Assembly (NCBI GenBank): GCA_946811185.2
Contig: OX328109.1
Coordinates: 33,464,129-33,528,128, forward strand
Direction: 5' to 3'
Length of the DNA: 64,000 bases
DNA from: Hippopus hippopus
Lineage: Eukaryota; Mollusca; Bivalvia; Cardiida; Cardiidae
Positions 11,243 to 19,800 of the stretch are shown here, piece by piece. Position 1 is the first letter of the stretch, and the number at the start of each line of letters is the position of its first letter. The notes under the pieces are model-generated. The model searched no databases, was not told where the DNA came from, and saw nothing but the letters and a program-made list of their open reading frames with translations. The translations under genes were made by a program, and so were the position numbers.

Positions 11243-13141
11243 TGCATTGTAATTAGTTGTATATTTACATTGTAGGGTAAGGGTTGACCTCTAAGTTGTA
11301 ATAACTTGTGACCCAACCCCATTTCCATGTATATTTAAAGGAAAATAAATATGTTTAAACTAAACTAAACTAAACTACATGTACTGCAATATGGACAAGT
11401 CTAAGAATTTGTTGTATGGAAAACGGTTAACTGTCATTGAATTTTGTTAAGAATCAAAATGTTTGCAATATAGGATGAGCTTGAGAATTCCTACAAAGAG
11501 ACAGTGGCAAAACTGGAAGAAACAACGAAAATGCAGGAGCGGTTTATGAAGACAATCATCAAAAAGTTAACACCAGGGAAAGACAAGGTAGTCAAGTTAC
11601 GTTTCATTTTTCATTTAGCCCCTTAAGCTTTATGAGATGTGCTCTGGTTTAATGAATCTCTGTGATGCATCGTACTAAGCAAGTCATCATATAATTATGG
11701 ATCTGTAAAATCCATTCTAATAACCAACTGAATCTCCTTTTTTTTCACTGTTGTAGCAACTTTTCTGAGGCTTGGAAATTTATGTTGTTGTCAAATTTTA
11801 TTTGCAATGACAGACTGTAAAAAAGTATACTGTAACCTTCGACAATTGTTTGAACCTTCCTCAACCCCTTACCAGACAAAAGAATTTATGACTGGTCCAA
11901 ATTGAAAATATTTGCCCACAAAGGTGGCTCAAATGATGGGATTTGTCTTTGAAATAGTAGGAAACATTGTGGGAAAAGGAGAAAATGCTGATTACCAGAC
12001 TTTTAAATCCTGTGGTAATGACCTTCTCAAATACTGGTAGTTTGGAAAATTTTTGGCTGCGACAATATCTGTTGGAAGTCATTGATGTAAAACTTAATCC
12101 TATCTTCTTCTTATGGAGGTCCTGGGATTAACTGGACTCACTGGAGGCGCTTGGCTTTCCCCTAGGAGTACCCTTGGGCATGATACTCTAGCCTTGAAAT
12201 GTTGAAACCCAGACATAACATGAATAAGTGAACTTTCACCATGATGTGACTAAAATAATTTTGAGAGCGGCATATATTACTTTTCAGTCAATTTATTAGT
12301 TTTCTCACTGTTGAAGGTTGTTTTGTTTTTTATAGCTCTTTACTCCTGGAAAAAAAAAAAAAAACTGTTTCTTTGATACCTGCAAATAGTTTTGTCAAGA
12401 AAATGGGATTCTTTATAAAACACACTCTGTGTTATTAACACTTAGCCTGCTAAGCATGACTCACCGACCTTTTGCAGACAGTGTAGATCAAGATCAGACT
12501 GCACAGAACGTGCAGTCTGATCTTTGATCTACTCTGTCCGATAAGGAGATATTATTCCCACACACAACACTTTAAAATAGCAATATTTAAGTTTTTTTCT
12601 ATCGAATTGAAAATTTTGTTTTGGTTATTTAGCAGGATAAGGGTTAATCCTGTTGTTATTGTTATTTCAGCCAAAAGACAGAGCTGATGATCACACAATC
12701 ACAGACAAGGATGGAAATGCAGCTTCTGTCAATATAACAGGACAGAGAACACCCAACAAATCATTCACAAACATCGTGACATCAGCAAAAGATGCCATGA
12801 ATACCACAACATACCAAATAAAGTCAGACTCAAAACCAAGTGACAAAGTTAATCAAAATAAAAAAACTAGTGATCTATATAGCAGTGGCTCCTCCACAGA
12901 CGAACAAGTTTCAAACAGTTATGCAAAAAACCCTTCAATAGGCAATATCATGCAATCTTCCATAGACAGCTCAAGGCAATCTTCCATAGAAAACTTACAG
13001 TGCACAATAAATGGTGTTAGAAAACCAGAAACATTCCAAATGTTGGAAGAAAAACGGCCCTTGTCAAGTAATAAAGATAAAATGCAATCCAGTATCAGTT
13101 TTGACTATCATTTAGATGACACTCGAGTAACACATTTATGA
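2319..13141 (+). CDS. Unrecognised multi-exon gene, 3' part (six exons, about 619 codons)
   Basis: Six exons join in phase: 2319-2471, 5459-6282, 7573-7725, 9135-9279, 11474-11587 and 12671-13141 (stop TGA 13139-13141). Junction phases are 0, 2, 2, 0, 0 and every intron is GT-AG, which strongly supports one reading frame. The product is hydrophilic: an Arg-rich start, a long Ser/Lys/Glu-rich segment, an acidic SSSESDSDIDEE stretch, a Pro-rich patch, a short coiled coil and a Ser/Asn-rich tail ending T-R-V-T-H-L. There is no signal peptide, membrane segment or catalytic motif in this part. The composition resembles the cytoplasmic tail of a scaffold or membrane protein, but that is inference; I do not recognise the family. 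Earlier exons lie left of the window. It converges on the minus-strand dynein gene. Confidence 0.8.
2919..3130 (+). mobile_element. MITE family B1 (TTAA/CCCTT ends, GATCAAGATCAGACTGCACA palindrome)
   Basis: Begins TTAACCCTTTGGCTGCTAAG and ends TTTAGCAGGATAAGGGTTA. The centre is a palindrome of about 46 bp whose arms read GATCAAGATCAGACTGCAC. The two outer ends are inverted copies (CCCTT...CTGCTAA and TTAGCAG...AAGGG). Confidence 0.85.
3131..3550. mobile_element. MITE family E (half of a large palindrome)
   Basis: From TTTCATGCTTTCCGGTAGG to CCTCCCAGAAAGGGTTAA and on through one arm of AGATCGAAATTTATTTCATC. The reverse-oriented, fuller copy is at 44908-45430. Confidence 0.7.
3954..4170 (-). 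mobile_element. MITE family B1, diverged copy
   Basis: Reverse orientation: TTAACCCCTATCCTACTG start, AGCAATCTGAGAGTTAA end, with an eroded central palindrome. A core-only fragment lies just upstream at 3775-3840. Confidence 0.75.
4222..4750 (+). mobile_element. MITE family D interrupted by a family C element
   Basis: The outer element has the ends AGCTATGCTCTGGCAAAGG and TCACAGAGAATGGCTCATAT and the inner palindrome GGTCAGCCTGCGCGG...CAGGCTGACC. At about 4312-4565 it is interrupted by the family C element, after which the order found in uninterrupted copies (for example 46228-46490) resumes. Confidence 0.8.
4312..4566. mobile_element. MITE family C (nested)
   Basis: Ends GGCCTGCGAAAAAGGACATT and CCCCTTTTCGCGTGTTGCAA. 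Within it are two copies of a hairpin block (GTCGTCTCGGATCAGCCTGC with its complement), so the element is a palindrome built of palindromes. A second copy is at 6711-6964. Confidence 0.8.
5031..5245 (-). mobile_element. MITE family A, copy upstream of exon b
   Basis: CTTTACCAAACGACAAAATT start and GGCAAAGGGTTAA end, with a palindromic core AAAATGCTGGTTGCCAGCAT. Confidence 0.85.
5459..6282 (+). CDS. Unrecognised gene, exon b (274 codons plus 2 nt)
   Basis: This large exon follows a TTTAAG acceptor and continues exon a in phase 0 (QIIREYGQRRLRETEEHRK). The segment is strongly charged with many Ser and RRxS-like sites (AERRRSFQ, SRRRYDSLNL, RKHHSVDSQD) that fit basophilic kinase targets. That is inference from motif shape. 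The donor TCGAG|GTAAAA leaves a codon after two bases, and the next exon supplies the third. An in-frame stop lies two bases beyond the splice site, so an unspliced reading ends here. Confidence 0.78.
6711..6964. mobile_element. MITE family C
   Basis: Second copy, with paired hairpin blocks (CGGATCACCCTGTGCAGTCC and GGATTAGCCTACGCTGACTG) and the end CCCCTTTTCGCATGTTGCAG. Confidence 0.8.
7187..7455 (-). mobile_element. MITE family D
   Basis: GAGCAATGCTGTATGAGGAA start, GTCAGCCTGCGTGGTC core, AATGACTTGCTTGAAATAAT and CCCTTTTATGCCGGAGCGT end. It lies in the intron before exon c. Confidence 0.7.
7573..7725 (+). CDS. Unrecognised gene, exon c (acidic/Ser-rich, 51 codons)
   Basis: The acceptor is GTTTCAG at 7566-7572 and the donor GATAG|GTAAAG. 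The first base completes the codon left open by exon b, giving SSSESDSDIDEEKKTKPTS and then SRDSVGRKSSPCVL. The acidic Ser cluster resembles a casein kinase 2 target. The exon ends after two bases of an Arg codon, which exon d completes. Confidence 0.78.
7850..8050 (+). mobile_element. MITE family A, diverged copy
   Basis: TTAACGCTTTACCAAACAAT start, GTCGTTTGGTAAAG end. The core palindrome is eroded. Confidence 0.75.
8730..8906 (+). mobile_element. MITE family B1, copy sharing its TTAA with the next
   Basis: The core GATCAAGATCAGACTGCACA is present but the right arm of the palindrome is shortened. It ends GCGGGATAAAGGTTAA at 8906, and that TTAA starts the adjacent element. Confidence 0.7.
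8903..9114 (+). mobile_element. MITE family B, ending 20 nt before exon d
   Basis: TTAACCCTTTCACAACCGAC start, palindrome GACTGCACGTTCTGTGCAGT, TGAAAGAGTTAA end at 9114. Exon d starts at 9135, so the TTAAT lies at branch-point distance. Confidence 0.85.
9135..9279 (+). CDS. Unrecognised gene, exon d (48 codons)
   Basis: The acceptor TTATTTCAG ends at 9134 and the donor is ATG|GTATTA. The phase is right with exons c and e. It encodes RMSRRISLPPPLDLPIEVPK followed by an amphipathic stretch (HKLDRFKDTMERRM) that begins the coiled coil. A TTAA-flanked MITE ends only 20 nt upstream of this exon, so the branch point is probably in or next to the MITE target duplication. Confidence 0.8.
9432..10260 (+). 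repeat. Tandem duplication of a 400-bp unit containing half a MITE
   Basis: The phrase TTTCTCCTTTTT...CAAT recurs at 9432, 9831 and 10240. Intervening blocks match in order (AAGAGAGAAA...TTGTCT, GGGAAACAACTC, GTTTCCCTT, GGCTTCC.TCCT). The second unit carries an intact MITE palindrome. Confidence 0.75.
10629..11381 (+). mobile_element. 5'-truncated non-LTR retrotransposon (LINE) 3' end with target-site duplication
   Basis: Encodes the C-terminal end of a LINE reverse transcriptase: a block with WNNLNDSLKNV, then a zinc-finger-like CMCLVEPEDAEHYFFRC, then a Leu-rich tail ending at a TGA near 11141. A one-base frameshift at about 10918-10925 separates the two parts, so it is a pseudogene. The 3' UTR carries a CTGT repeat (11209-11236) and the element ends in TAAAC repeats (11356-11381). 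The 12-bp sequence TACTGCAATATG stands on both sides (10617-10628 and 11382-11393). The jockey/CR1-like type is inferred from the C-terminal zinc finger. Confidence 0.85.
11207..11238 (+). repeat. CTGT microsatellite in LINE 3' UTR
   Basis: GTCT/CTGT units in tandem, ending in CTCTCTC. Confidence 0.9.
11474..11587 (+). CDS. Unrecognised gene, exon e (coiled coil, 38 codons)
   Basis: The acceptor AATATAG and donor AAG|GTAGTC bound exactly 38 codons. The product (DELENSYKETVAKLEETTKM and onward) has heptad spacing of Leu, Val and Met with charged flanks, so it continues the coiled coil begun in exon d. Upstream lies a MITE split by a LINE insertion. Confidence 0.8.
12435..12647 (+). mobile_element. 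MITE family B1, ending 23 nt before the terminal exon
   Basis: TTAACACTTAGCCTGCTAAG start, TTTAGCAGGATAAGGGTTAA end, intact palindromic core. The acceptor tract TCCTGTTGTTATTGTTATTT follows directly. Confidence 0.88.
12671..13141 (+). CDS. Unrecognised gene, terminal exon (156 codons and stop)
   Basis: A clean acceptor (TTATTGTTATTTCAG) opens the last exon, in phase 0 with exon e. The product is a Ser/Thr/Asn/Lys-rich low-complexity tail, with the repeated phrases MQSSIDSSRQSSIENLQ and SSISFDYHLDD, and it ends T-R-V-T-H-L. T at -2 and L at 0 fit a class I PDZ-domain ligand (established motif; function here is inference). The stop is TGA. Confidence 0.8.
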   Translation, partial: PKDRADDHTITDKDGNAASVNITGQRTPNKSFTNIVTSAKDAMNTTTYQIKSDSKPSDKVNQNKKTSDLYSSGSSTDEQVSNSYAKNPSIGNIMQSSIDSSRQSSIENLQCTINGVRKPETFQMLEEKRPLSSNKDKMQSSISFDYHLDDTRVTHL

Positions 13142-13178
13142 TAGTAATTAAACAAGATCACTTGGATCAGTGTGGAGC

Positions 13179-13184
13179 AATAAA
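13179..13184 (+). terminator. Poly(A) signal AATAAA of the plus-strand gene
   Basis: A canonical AATAAA lies about 38 nt after the stop codon, a normal position for a short 3' UTR. Confidence 0.55.
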
Positions 13185-13896
13185 CTTGCGATAATTTGGA
13201 TCAGAGTGGGGCTAAACAAGAATACTGCATATAAGTTCCAATTCTCCTCTGTAGCTGCTTTTATGTGGATAGTCAGACTACAAATATCCCTTTACCAGAC
13301 ATTCATGTGTCTAGGGCTTTATCAGACGACAAAATTTTTGGGCTGGTTCAAATTGAAAGCGGTTGCAGACAACAACAATAGATATTGGTCAAATGATGGT
13401 TGGCAGTTTTCTGTAAAAGGATTGAAAACATTGTTGGAAAAGGAGAAAATGGTAGATACTACAGTATTTTCTCCTTTCCCAAATTATGTTTTCAAACGCC
13501 TTCTTCCTCAGGGTCGTTCAAACCCAGAATTGTGTGGTAAAGGGTATAACAAGGCTGAGGTATATAGCTTTTGAAAACATTGTGGAAAAAAAAGAAAAGG
13601 CTGGTAGCCAGCAATTTCTCTTTTTCCCATTATGTGTTCTACCTTATGAAAGATAAAAAAAAATTCATTTGATCCATGTTTAATTTGTAGGCATTTTCTT
13701 CTCTAGTTTTGCTTGTGGAAGGATTAACAATTACTTTTTACCATGCCATATGTCTACAATGAACAATTATTTCAATCCACATACTACTATAGTAATCTTT
13801 TTCCTTTCACATTTAGCCTTAAAGTTCCAAATGAATATATTTGGGTATATTCAGACTGGAATAAAGGACTCTTCTTACTTCAGTTTTCGGGGTTAT

Positions 13897-14110
13897 CTGA
13901 CCCTTTACCACCCAATACCAAGTTTTAAAGCCCCTGGCAAAAAGAGCTAATGAAACATTGTGGAAAAGGAAGAAAATGCTGGTAACCAGCATTTTCTTCT
14001 TTTACCACAGTGCTTTCTAACCATTCAAAGAGGATTCAAATCGAATTAGCCACATGCAAATGGTGTCAATTTGGATGGGTCTTTAATTTTGTTGTTTGAT
14101 AAAGAGTTAA
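13897..14110 (+). mobile_element. MITE family A in the intergenic gap
   Basis: CCCTTTACCACCCAATACCA start, TTGTTTGATAAAGAGTTAA end, core AAAATGCTGGTAACCAGCAT. Confidence 0.85.
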
Positions 14111-14189
14111 AGTGAGACAGCAGATCCGGTATCAGGCTGTACATTTACAGAGGTCTGATTCAGACTTACACTATACACAGTGGCAAATT

Positions 14190-14632
14190 TAAAGGCACAC
14201 TAGCAGTCAAAAGTAAATGATTCAGCAGTCAAAATGCAGAAAAAATTAATTCATACCATTCAAAAGTATAGATATTATTAAGTGTCTGATAACATGTAAC
14301 AGTGCAATGTTAAATTTCTGTTGCTGGTATAAAAATGTATTGTAAAACTACAAAAAAATGTTGGCAGCATTTGTTCAGTTTCTCAATACATTTTTCTACA
14401 AATGTCAAAGTTCCAGTTGCTGGCAGAAAAATATATTGTAAAACTAAAACAAGTTGGCAACTTTTGTTCTAGCTATATAACATGATTTTCTACCAGCCAT
14501 TGGGACTCTGATATGTTTCACTATAACACATCAGACTCATAATGATATCCATACTTTTAAATGGTATGAATTAAATTTGTCTGCATTTTGAACCCTAATT
14601 GTTTATATTTGGTGGCTAGTATACCTTTAATG
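14190..14632. mobile_element. Foldback-type element with long terminal inverted repeats
   Basis: The left end (TAAAGGCACACTAGCAGTCA, then TTCATACCATTCAAAAGTAT) and the right end (ATACTTTTAAATGGTATGAA, then GGCTAGTATACCTTTA) are inverted copies over roughly 90 bp. The interior has two related blocks around TTGCTGGTAT/TTGCTGGCAG. Half-elements of the same family lie near 479-690 and 40380-40600. Confidence 0.75.
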
Positions 14633-15579
14633 CTTGCTGGTCTAACACTTATCTTCCATGATAATTTCTTTTTGTACTTTAATCAGATACAAGCAATCAT
14701 GTGGTATATTTTTGTTTAACGAATTTTTGTACATGTGATCTTTATGAGAGAAAAAGAATGCTCCCAATATTTCTTTTTGAAGACATGGTTTTAAACAGAC
14801 AAATAAAATAAGTGAGCTTGATGATCATTTTGTATTTTTATTCTTCCTTCACCTTTTTATTTTTCAAACACAGGGAAAAAAACCACTGTATGATGAGAAA
14901 TTAATGTACAAATACAGCTTAACATAAGACAGATGACACTTGGAAAACAATATGGCTTAAATCTTTATGGAATGACAAAAATGTAGACTTGTCCTAAATT
15001 GAAAGCAATAGCAGATGACAAATTCAAAGTGACTAAAAAGAAGATGCTGGTTACCAGTATTTTCTCCTTTTCCTTCAATGTTTTCAAAAGACTTCTTCCT
15101 CGGGTTCATCATAACTTAGGATTGTGATGAAACTCTGTAACTGTCCAATGGCATTGCAGATCATTATTCTTGATAGTTATCCTATTTTGTCACAGGCATA
15201 TTCTGCCTTAACTCTTCACCAAATGACAAAACTTTAGAAGTTGTTCAAATTGAAAGCATCTGTAGACAGAAAACTAAATATTATTCAAATGATGAAATTT
15301 GTCTTTGAAAGGGTAGAAAACATTGTAATAAATGGAGGAAATGCTGCATTTTATCCTTTTCCCACAATTACATTTACACACTTTTTTATTATTTTGATGC
15401 CTCCCAATATCTTCTTGTATTTGCATGATGATTACATTTTTTTTCAACATCATTTATATTCAAGCACCAAGGGCAGCTATACATACTTTCCTGGAGTTTA
15501 TTTTTACCTGCTTTTTAGCTGCTTTCTCCTACTACACTAACAACTGCCCTACAAGAGCTCGTAGTTTTACCATTAAAGT

Positions 15580-15790
15580 GCCTAAACAACTGTAGTTGCC
15601 TTTACTGCCAATGGAGAGCAAGATTCAACTGCACAAAATGTGCAGTCTGATCTTTGATCTACATTGTCCATTTTGGTGAGACATTCTAAACAGATCAACC
15701 ATAAAATTGCAGTTGTTTTAGTTGTATTTTTTTTACTGAGAATGCCCTTTGGGCTTATTTGGCACCTTCAGGGTAAACACAAACTTTGAT
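15580..15790 (+). mobile_element. MITE family B2, diverged copy
   Basis: Shares the GACTGCACAAAATGTGCAGT core with B1, but has different arms (GTAGTTGCCTTTACTGCC; GGCTTATTTGGCAC). Relatives lie at 28925-29130, 36565-36760 and 44692-44905. Confidence 0.75.
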
Positions 15791-16167
15791 AAACACAACA
15801 TGTGCTTTTGGCAGAATAGCATGATTGTGGTACATTTGCCAATAACATGATTGTGGTACAATCTATTTGAGTAATTTCATTCAGAAACAAAAACTCTTAA
15901 AGCTCCATTTCCTCACCATAAATATGATCAAATGGAATGCAATGAAGCCAAAAATTTAAAAGGATAGCAAAAGTTTAGAAATGAATAGCATCAATGACAA
16001 GTCAATTTTCTTTTTCCTTACACAATAACACAACATTTTTCAAGAAAATAGCCCAAAACTACACACACACAAACACAAAAATTTACAATCAGCCCCAAGT
16101 CCTAAGAAGCATACTGCGGTTCTTTATGATATTTAAGATCTTTCATATAAAAGATATTTCTGCTCTT

Positions 16168-16173
16168 TTTATT
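16168..16173 (-). terminator. DNAH17-like: Poly(A) signal AATAAA of the dynein gene
   Basis: Read on the minus strand, AATAAA occurs about 75 nt after the dynein stop codon at 16247-16249 and is the nearest canonical signal. Confidence 0.5.
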
Positions 16174-16246
16174 TCTAATAAGTTCTCAAAAATCTAACAT
16201 TAACCTTGAACAAAAGTGTTTCACATCAATACTCCTACATTAAGGT

Positions 16247-16864
16247 TTAGACTTGCAGCAGAAGAGCCACTCCACCAAGGATCCACTTGCTTGGTTTTTC
16301 CTTTGATTTCAGATTAAATGTCCACACAAAGGTATGCCCACGAGTTTTTGTTTTGTACACTGGGCATTCGTAAATATTTCTCAAATCTTGACGGTCTACT
16401 GGAATTGCTTTAAGGAATATGACTGGCATGGGTGGTGCCAATTCTTTGAGTCGAGCCTCCGTGATCATTCCAGTCTGCATATCCCAGCGGGCACCTTCAA
16501 TAAACAAACCATGGGTGTAGGCACCCTCTCGTGGTGGACCCGCCATATCCTCACGAGACTTTTTAGTGACGTCACACTGCAGACACATTCTGTCTAAAGG
16601 CCATTCATTTTTCCTTGCCATCTGTTGCATAATCGCTGTCAAGAAGGATTGTGGATTGAAGAATCCAGCCAGCCACACAGCTGCCGGAAGTTGAAAATCA
16701 GCGGTCCAGGATTCAAGTTCCTTCACACGGAGGAGTAGATCACTATACCATGAACCAAGACCCATCAAGGATGGGTATGCCTTTGAAGCCCAGGTTGAAG
16801 GAACACTATCTAGAAACAGGGAATTCCCCAGCTCTTCCATATCAGCAGTTATTGTCAATTCACC
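16247..16864 (-). CDS. DNAH17-like: Dynein exon 34: C-terminal domain and stop (205 codons)
   Basis: [20 protein letters not shown] through [40 protein letters not shown] and [15 protein letters not shown] to VALLLQV and stop. The complete C-terminal domain. Its last residues give the DNAH9/11/17 assignment. Confidence 0.96.
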   Translation of the reverse strand, partial: GELTITADMEELGNSLFLDSVPSTWASKAYPSLMGLGSWYSDLLLRVKELESWTADFQLPAAVWLAGFFNPQSFLTAIMQQMARKNEWPLDRMCLQCDVTKKSREDMAGPPREGAYTHGLFIEGARWDMQTGMITEARLKELAPPMPVIFLKAIPVDRQDLRNIYECPVYKTKTRGHTFVWTFNLKSKEKPSKWILGGVALLLQV

Positions 16865-19800
16865 CTACAGATAGAACGTGGAAGGTCAAATCTACCTGCT
16901 AGGATTTAACCCCATGTCACCATATAAGTTTTAACCCTTTACCACACAATCTTGAGTTTTAATGTGCCTGAAGTACAAGCCTTTTGAAAACATTGCGGGA
17001 AAAGCAGAAAATCTTGGTAACCAGCATTTCCTCCTTTTCCCACAATATTTCTACCTTATTAAAAACAGAAATCATAATTTATGCTACATTTGATTAATTT
17101 CTACAAATGCTTTTATTTTGGTCCAGTCTAAAACATTGTGTTTTGGTACAGAGTTAATGCCCATGCAGCAGAAGGGTTTTGAAAACCTTTTCATGATATG
17201 GCAATTGAGTACCATAGAGTTAATAAGACTTCTAATGATCCTGCAACTGACACTATAGCTCTTTCATTACCAAACAAATAAATAACATTTTTTCAGTAGC
17301 AACAATACATGTTGCAAGACAATGAGACATTTTGGCCATAATCTAAAATAAAGTAGTGGACATTGTTGATCAGAGATCAGACTGCACCTTCTGTGCAGTG
17401 TGATCTTAATCCACACAGTCTACAAAAACTCCTTGTATCTATGGTAAGGACACAATTAGGAAAACACTGCGTTTTCTATTTGTTAAAAAAATGTTTTTCC
17501 TTTCCTTTTATACTAAGATTTAACCCACTGAGCTACTCTTCAACTAAAGGTGACACATACTCCACAGATGTCCTAGATATTTGATAAATGCTGTTTGGCA
17601 GCATATTCTACATTTCCCACATTATTTTCAAAAGCCTTCTTCTTGGGGATCGTTCAAACTGAGGATTGTTTGGTAAAGAGATAACCCTCCAATTCTGATG
17701 ACCTTGTCAAAGAAAACTTTTAAGCCATACTTTACTTATTGTTTGCGAAATGTTCTCAATTCAGAGAAGGCTAAAACTTTGTCACTTGGGAAAGAATTAA
17801 ATGATAAAAGATAAAATATGAAACAATAAAATAACAAGAAAAATATCAAAGTATACATACTTTCAGTCCTAGATCAAGTTCTTTCAATGATCGTCTTATT
17901 TCAGCTGTAAGCCCATTCATGCGCTCACATTCCTGGAAAGCTACAACAACATACGGTGTACGCTCTTCTGGCGGTACTTTGTTCATGGTCTCAATCATAT
18001 TGAATTCATCTGGGAGCTTTTCTCGGATGTCATCAAGAGTACCTTTAATCTAGAAGAATGATCAACTGATTGACTGATTGATTGATTGATAGATTCATTG
18101 ATTGATTGAATGGTGTATTATGCTGTTTCCGAGTTTATTTCAATCATATCATAGAGACAGCTCACGTATTCATGTATGGCCTGGGTTTCATCAGTACTAG
18201 GCTAGGGCTCTGAAGTGTTTAATTGAGAAGACATCAATAAACTTATCATCTTAGAGCACTGCTCTGGAAGGCATGTTCTGAGCTGTTGTGATCTTGCTAT
18301 CTCCAGTAGTGCAATTGCAGCAGTCAACTGAAAACATCCTTGTTACCCACTGCTGGTAACCAACATTAACTCTTTAGCATAGAATCTCAACTTTTAACAA
18401 CCCTGAAGAAGGCTTTTGAAAACATTGTGAGAAAAGGAGAAAATGCTGGTAGCAAGCCTTTTCTTCTTTGCCCTAATTGTTTTCTACCATATCAAAGACA
18501 AAAATTATCTTTTCAGCTTCATTAAAGTTGTCATCTGCTGTTGCTTTCAATTTAGTGAGTCTGAAATTTTGTTGTCTGGTAAACAGAGAACAAAGATTTA
18601 ACTCTTATCCTACCCTTGAAAACCATGTATCTATGATTCTATGGATGCAGATAAAAAACAATATATGTAAACAGCAGTCTGATCTTAGTCTATATTCTCT
18701 GCTCAGTACTCTATTACTGTTTCAAGTTTTGTAATCACCATGAAAAGTTTTACTCTAGCTGTGATGGAATGGAAACCAATGGCTTGGAAAGTAGCAGTGG
18801 TTAAGAAACACTAGAAATACATGAATAGCTGCTTTTTCATCATGACACAACTGGACTAACTGAAATATTTTGAAACGATCAATTTAAGAGAGAAAAAAAT
18901 CATCTTGTTTTGTGGCAATTCTGATTTTCAATCACAGTTTAAAGTTAAACCTATTTAATACAGACCCTATTCCTCCAAAAGCAAAAAAAAAAAAAAAAAT
19001 CCCAAATTTTAAATAACTTGCAGAAAAAGGCTTTTTAAAATATTGTGGGAATAGGAGAAAATGCTGGTAACCAACATTTTCTCCTTTTCCAACAATGTTT
19101 TAAAAAGCCTTTTTCTTCAAGTTATTTAAAATTTGGGATTTTTTTTTGCTTTTGGAGTAACCTTCCAGAGACAAATCCAATCATTTCAGCAACATTTAAT
19201 TTGTTTTCTGCAATAGCTTTGAATTCAGACTGGTATAGAGTTCTGTTGTTTGAGAAAGAGTTAAATGATATTACCTTTTCCTCCCTGCTCATTCCTGAAG
19301 CTCCTGCTGCTCCAGAGTCTCTGGGCTGCATTTCAAAAACAATGCGGAACAAGTTTTCTGATGTCGAAGTCAAGAACTCAATCTCAGCATTGGGATGTAG
19401 ACCATACAGATAAGGTGTTTCGGGTGGCAAACATTCATCCACATAGTTATGGTACCCTTTGTAATCTGTGTTGGGTGGTAGAGGAAAGCCAGGAGCCAAA
19501 TACAACTCTCCTTCCAGCTGGCAAAAGTTAAAGAAGTTTTCAGTTATAAACCTACCTAAGTTTCTTATCTATTATGACCCTTAGAATGCTCAACCCTGTA
19601 CCACACAATTCCAGCTTTTAATAACTTTGAGGAAGACGACTTTTGAAATATTGTGGGGAAAGGAGAAAATGCTGGTAATTTGCATTTTCTCTTTTTCCCA
19701 CAATGTTTCCTACCCTATCGAAGACATTTTCCACACTTTGAGGCACATTTAATTTGTTATTTGGTACTGCTTTGGATTCGCACAGGTTTGAAATTTTGTT

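Larger units (their letters stand above)
10456..11430 (+). mobile_element. MITE family A copy split by a LINE
   Basis: The left half (10456-10628) holds the core AAATGCTGGTCTCCAGCATT; the right half resumes at 11394 (GACAAGTCTAAGAATTTGTT) and ends in GGTTAA. The two halves join into one normal element when the LINE and one copy of its 12-bp target duplication are removed. Confidence 0.85.
226..16160. repeat. MITE family A: additional copies and fragments left of the dynein gene
   Basis: Besides the copies listed separately, I see partial or diverged members near 9738-9850, 10142-10260, 11862-12000 (truncated at the palindrome), 13314-13547, 13565-13735, 14976-15110 and 15209-15370. Consensus: TTAA, CCCTTTACCA end, about 85-110 bp of unique arm, a central palindrome of about 60 bp, a second unique arm, then TGGTAAAGGG and TTAA; about 225 bp in all. 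Both orientations occur. Confidence 0.8.
13185..16167. other. Tail-to-tail intergenic gap
   Basis: Three kilobases between the poly(A) signals of the convergent genes. Apart from MITE family A pieces, the foldback element and one family B2 element, I see no gene. Short open frames here lie in repeats. Confidence 0.7.

Noticed and set aside
16334..16597. Plus-strand open frames opposite dynein exons (also 37505-37789, 34289-34501, 52940-53251, 58568-58777)
   Set aside because: They are complement shadows of strongly conserved dynein coding sequence.
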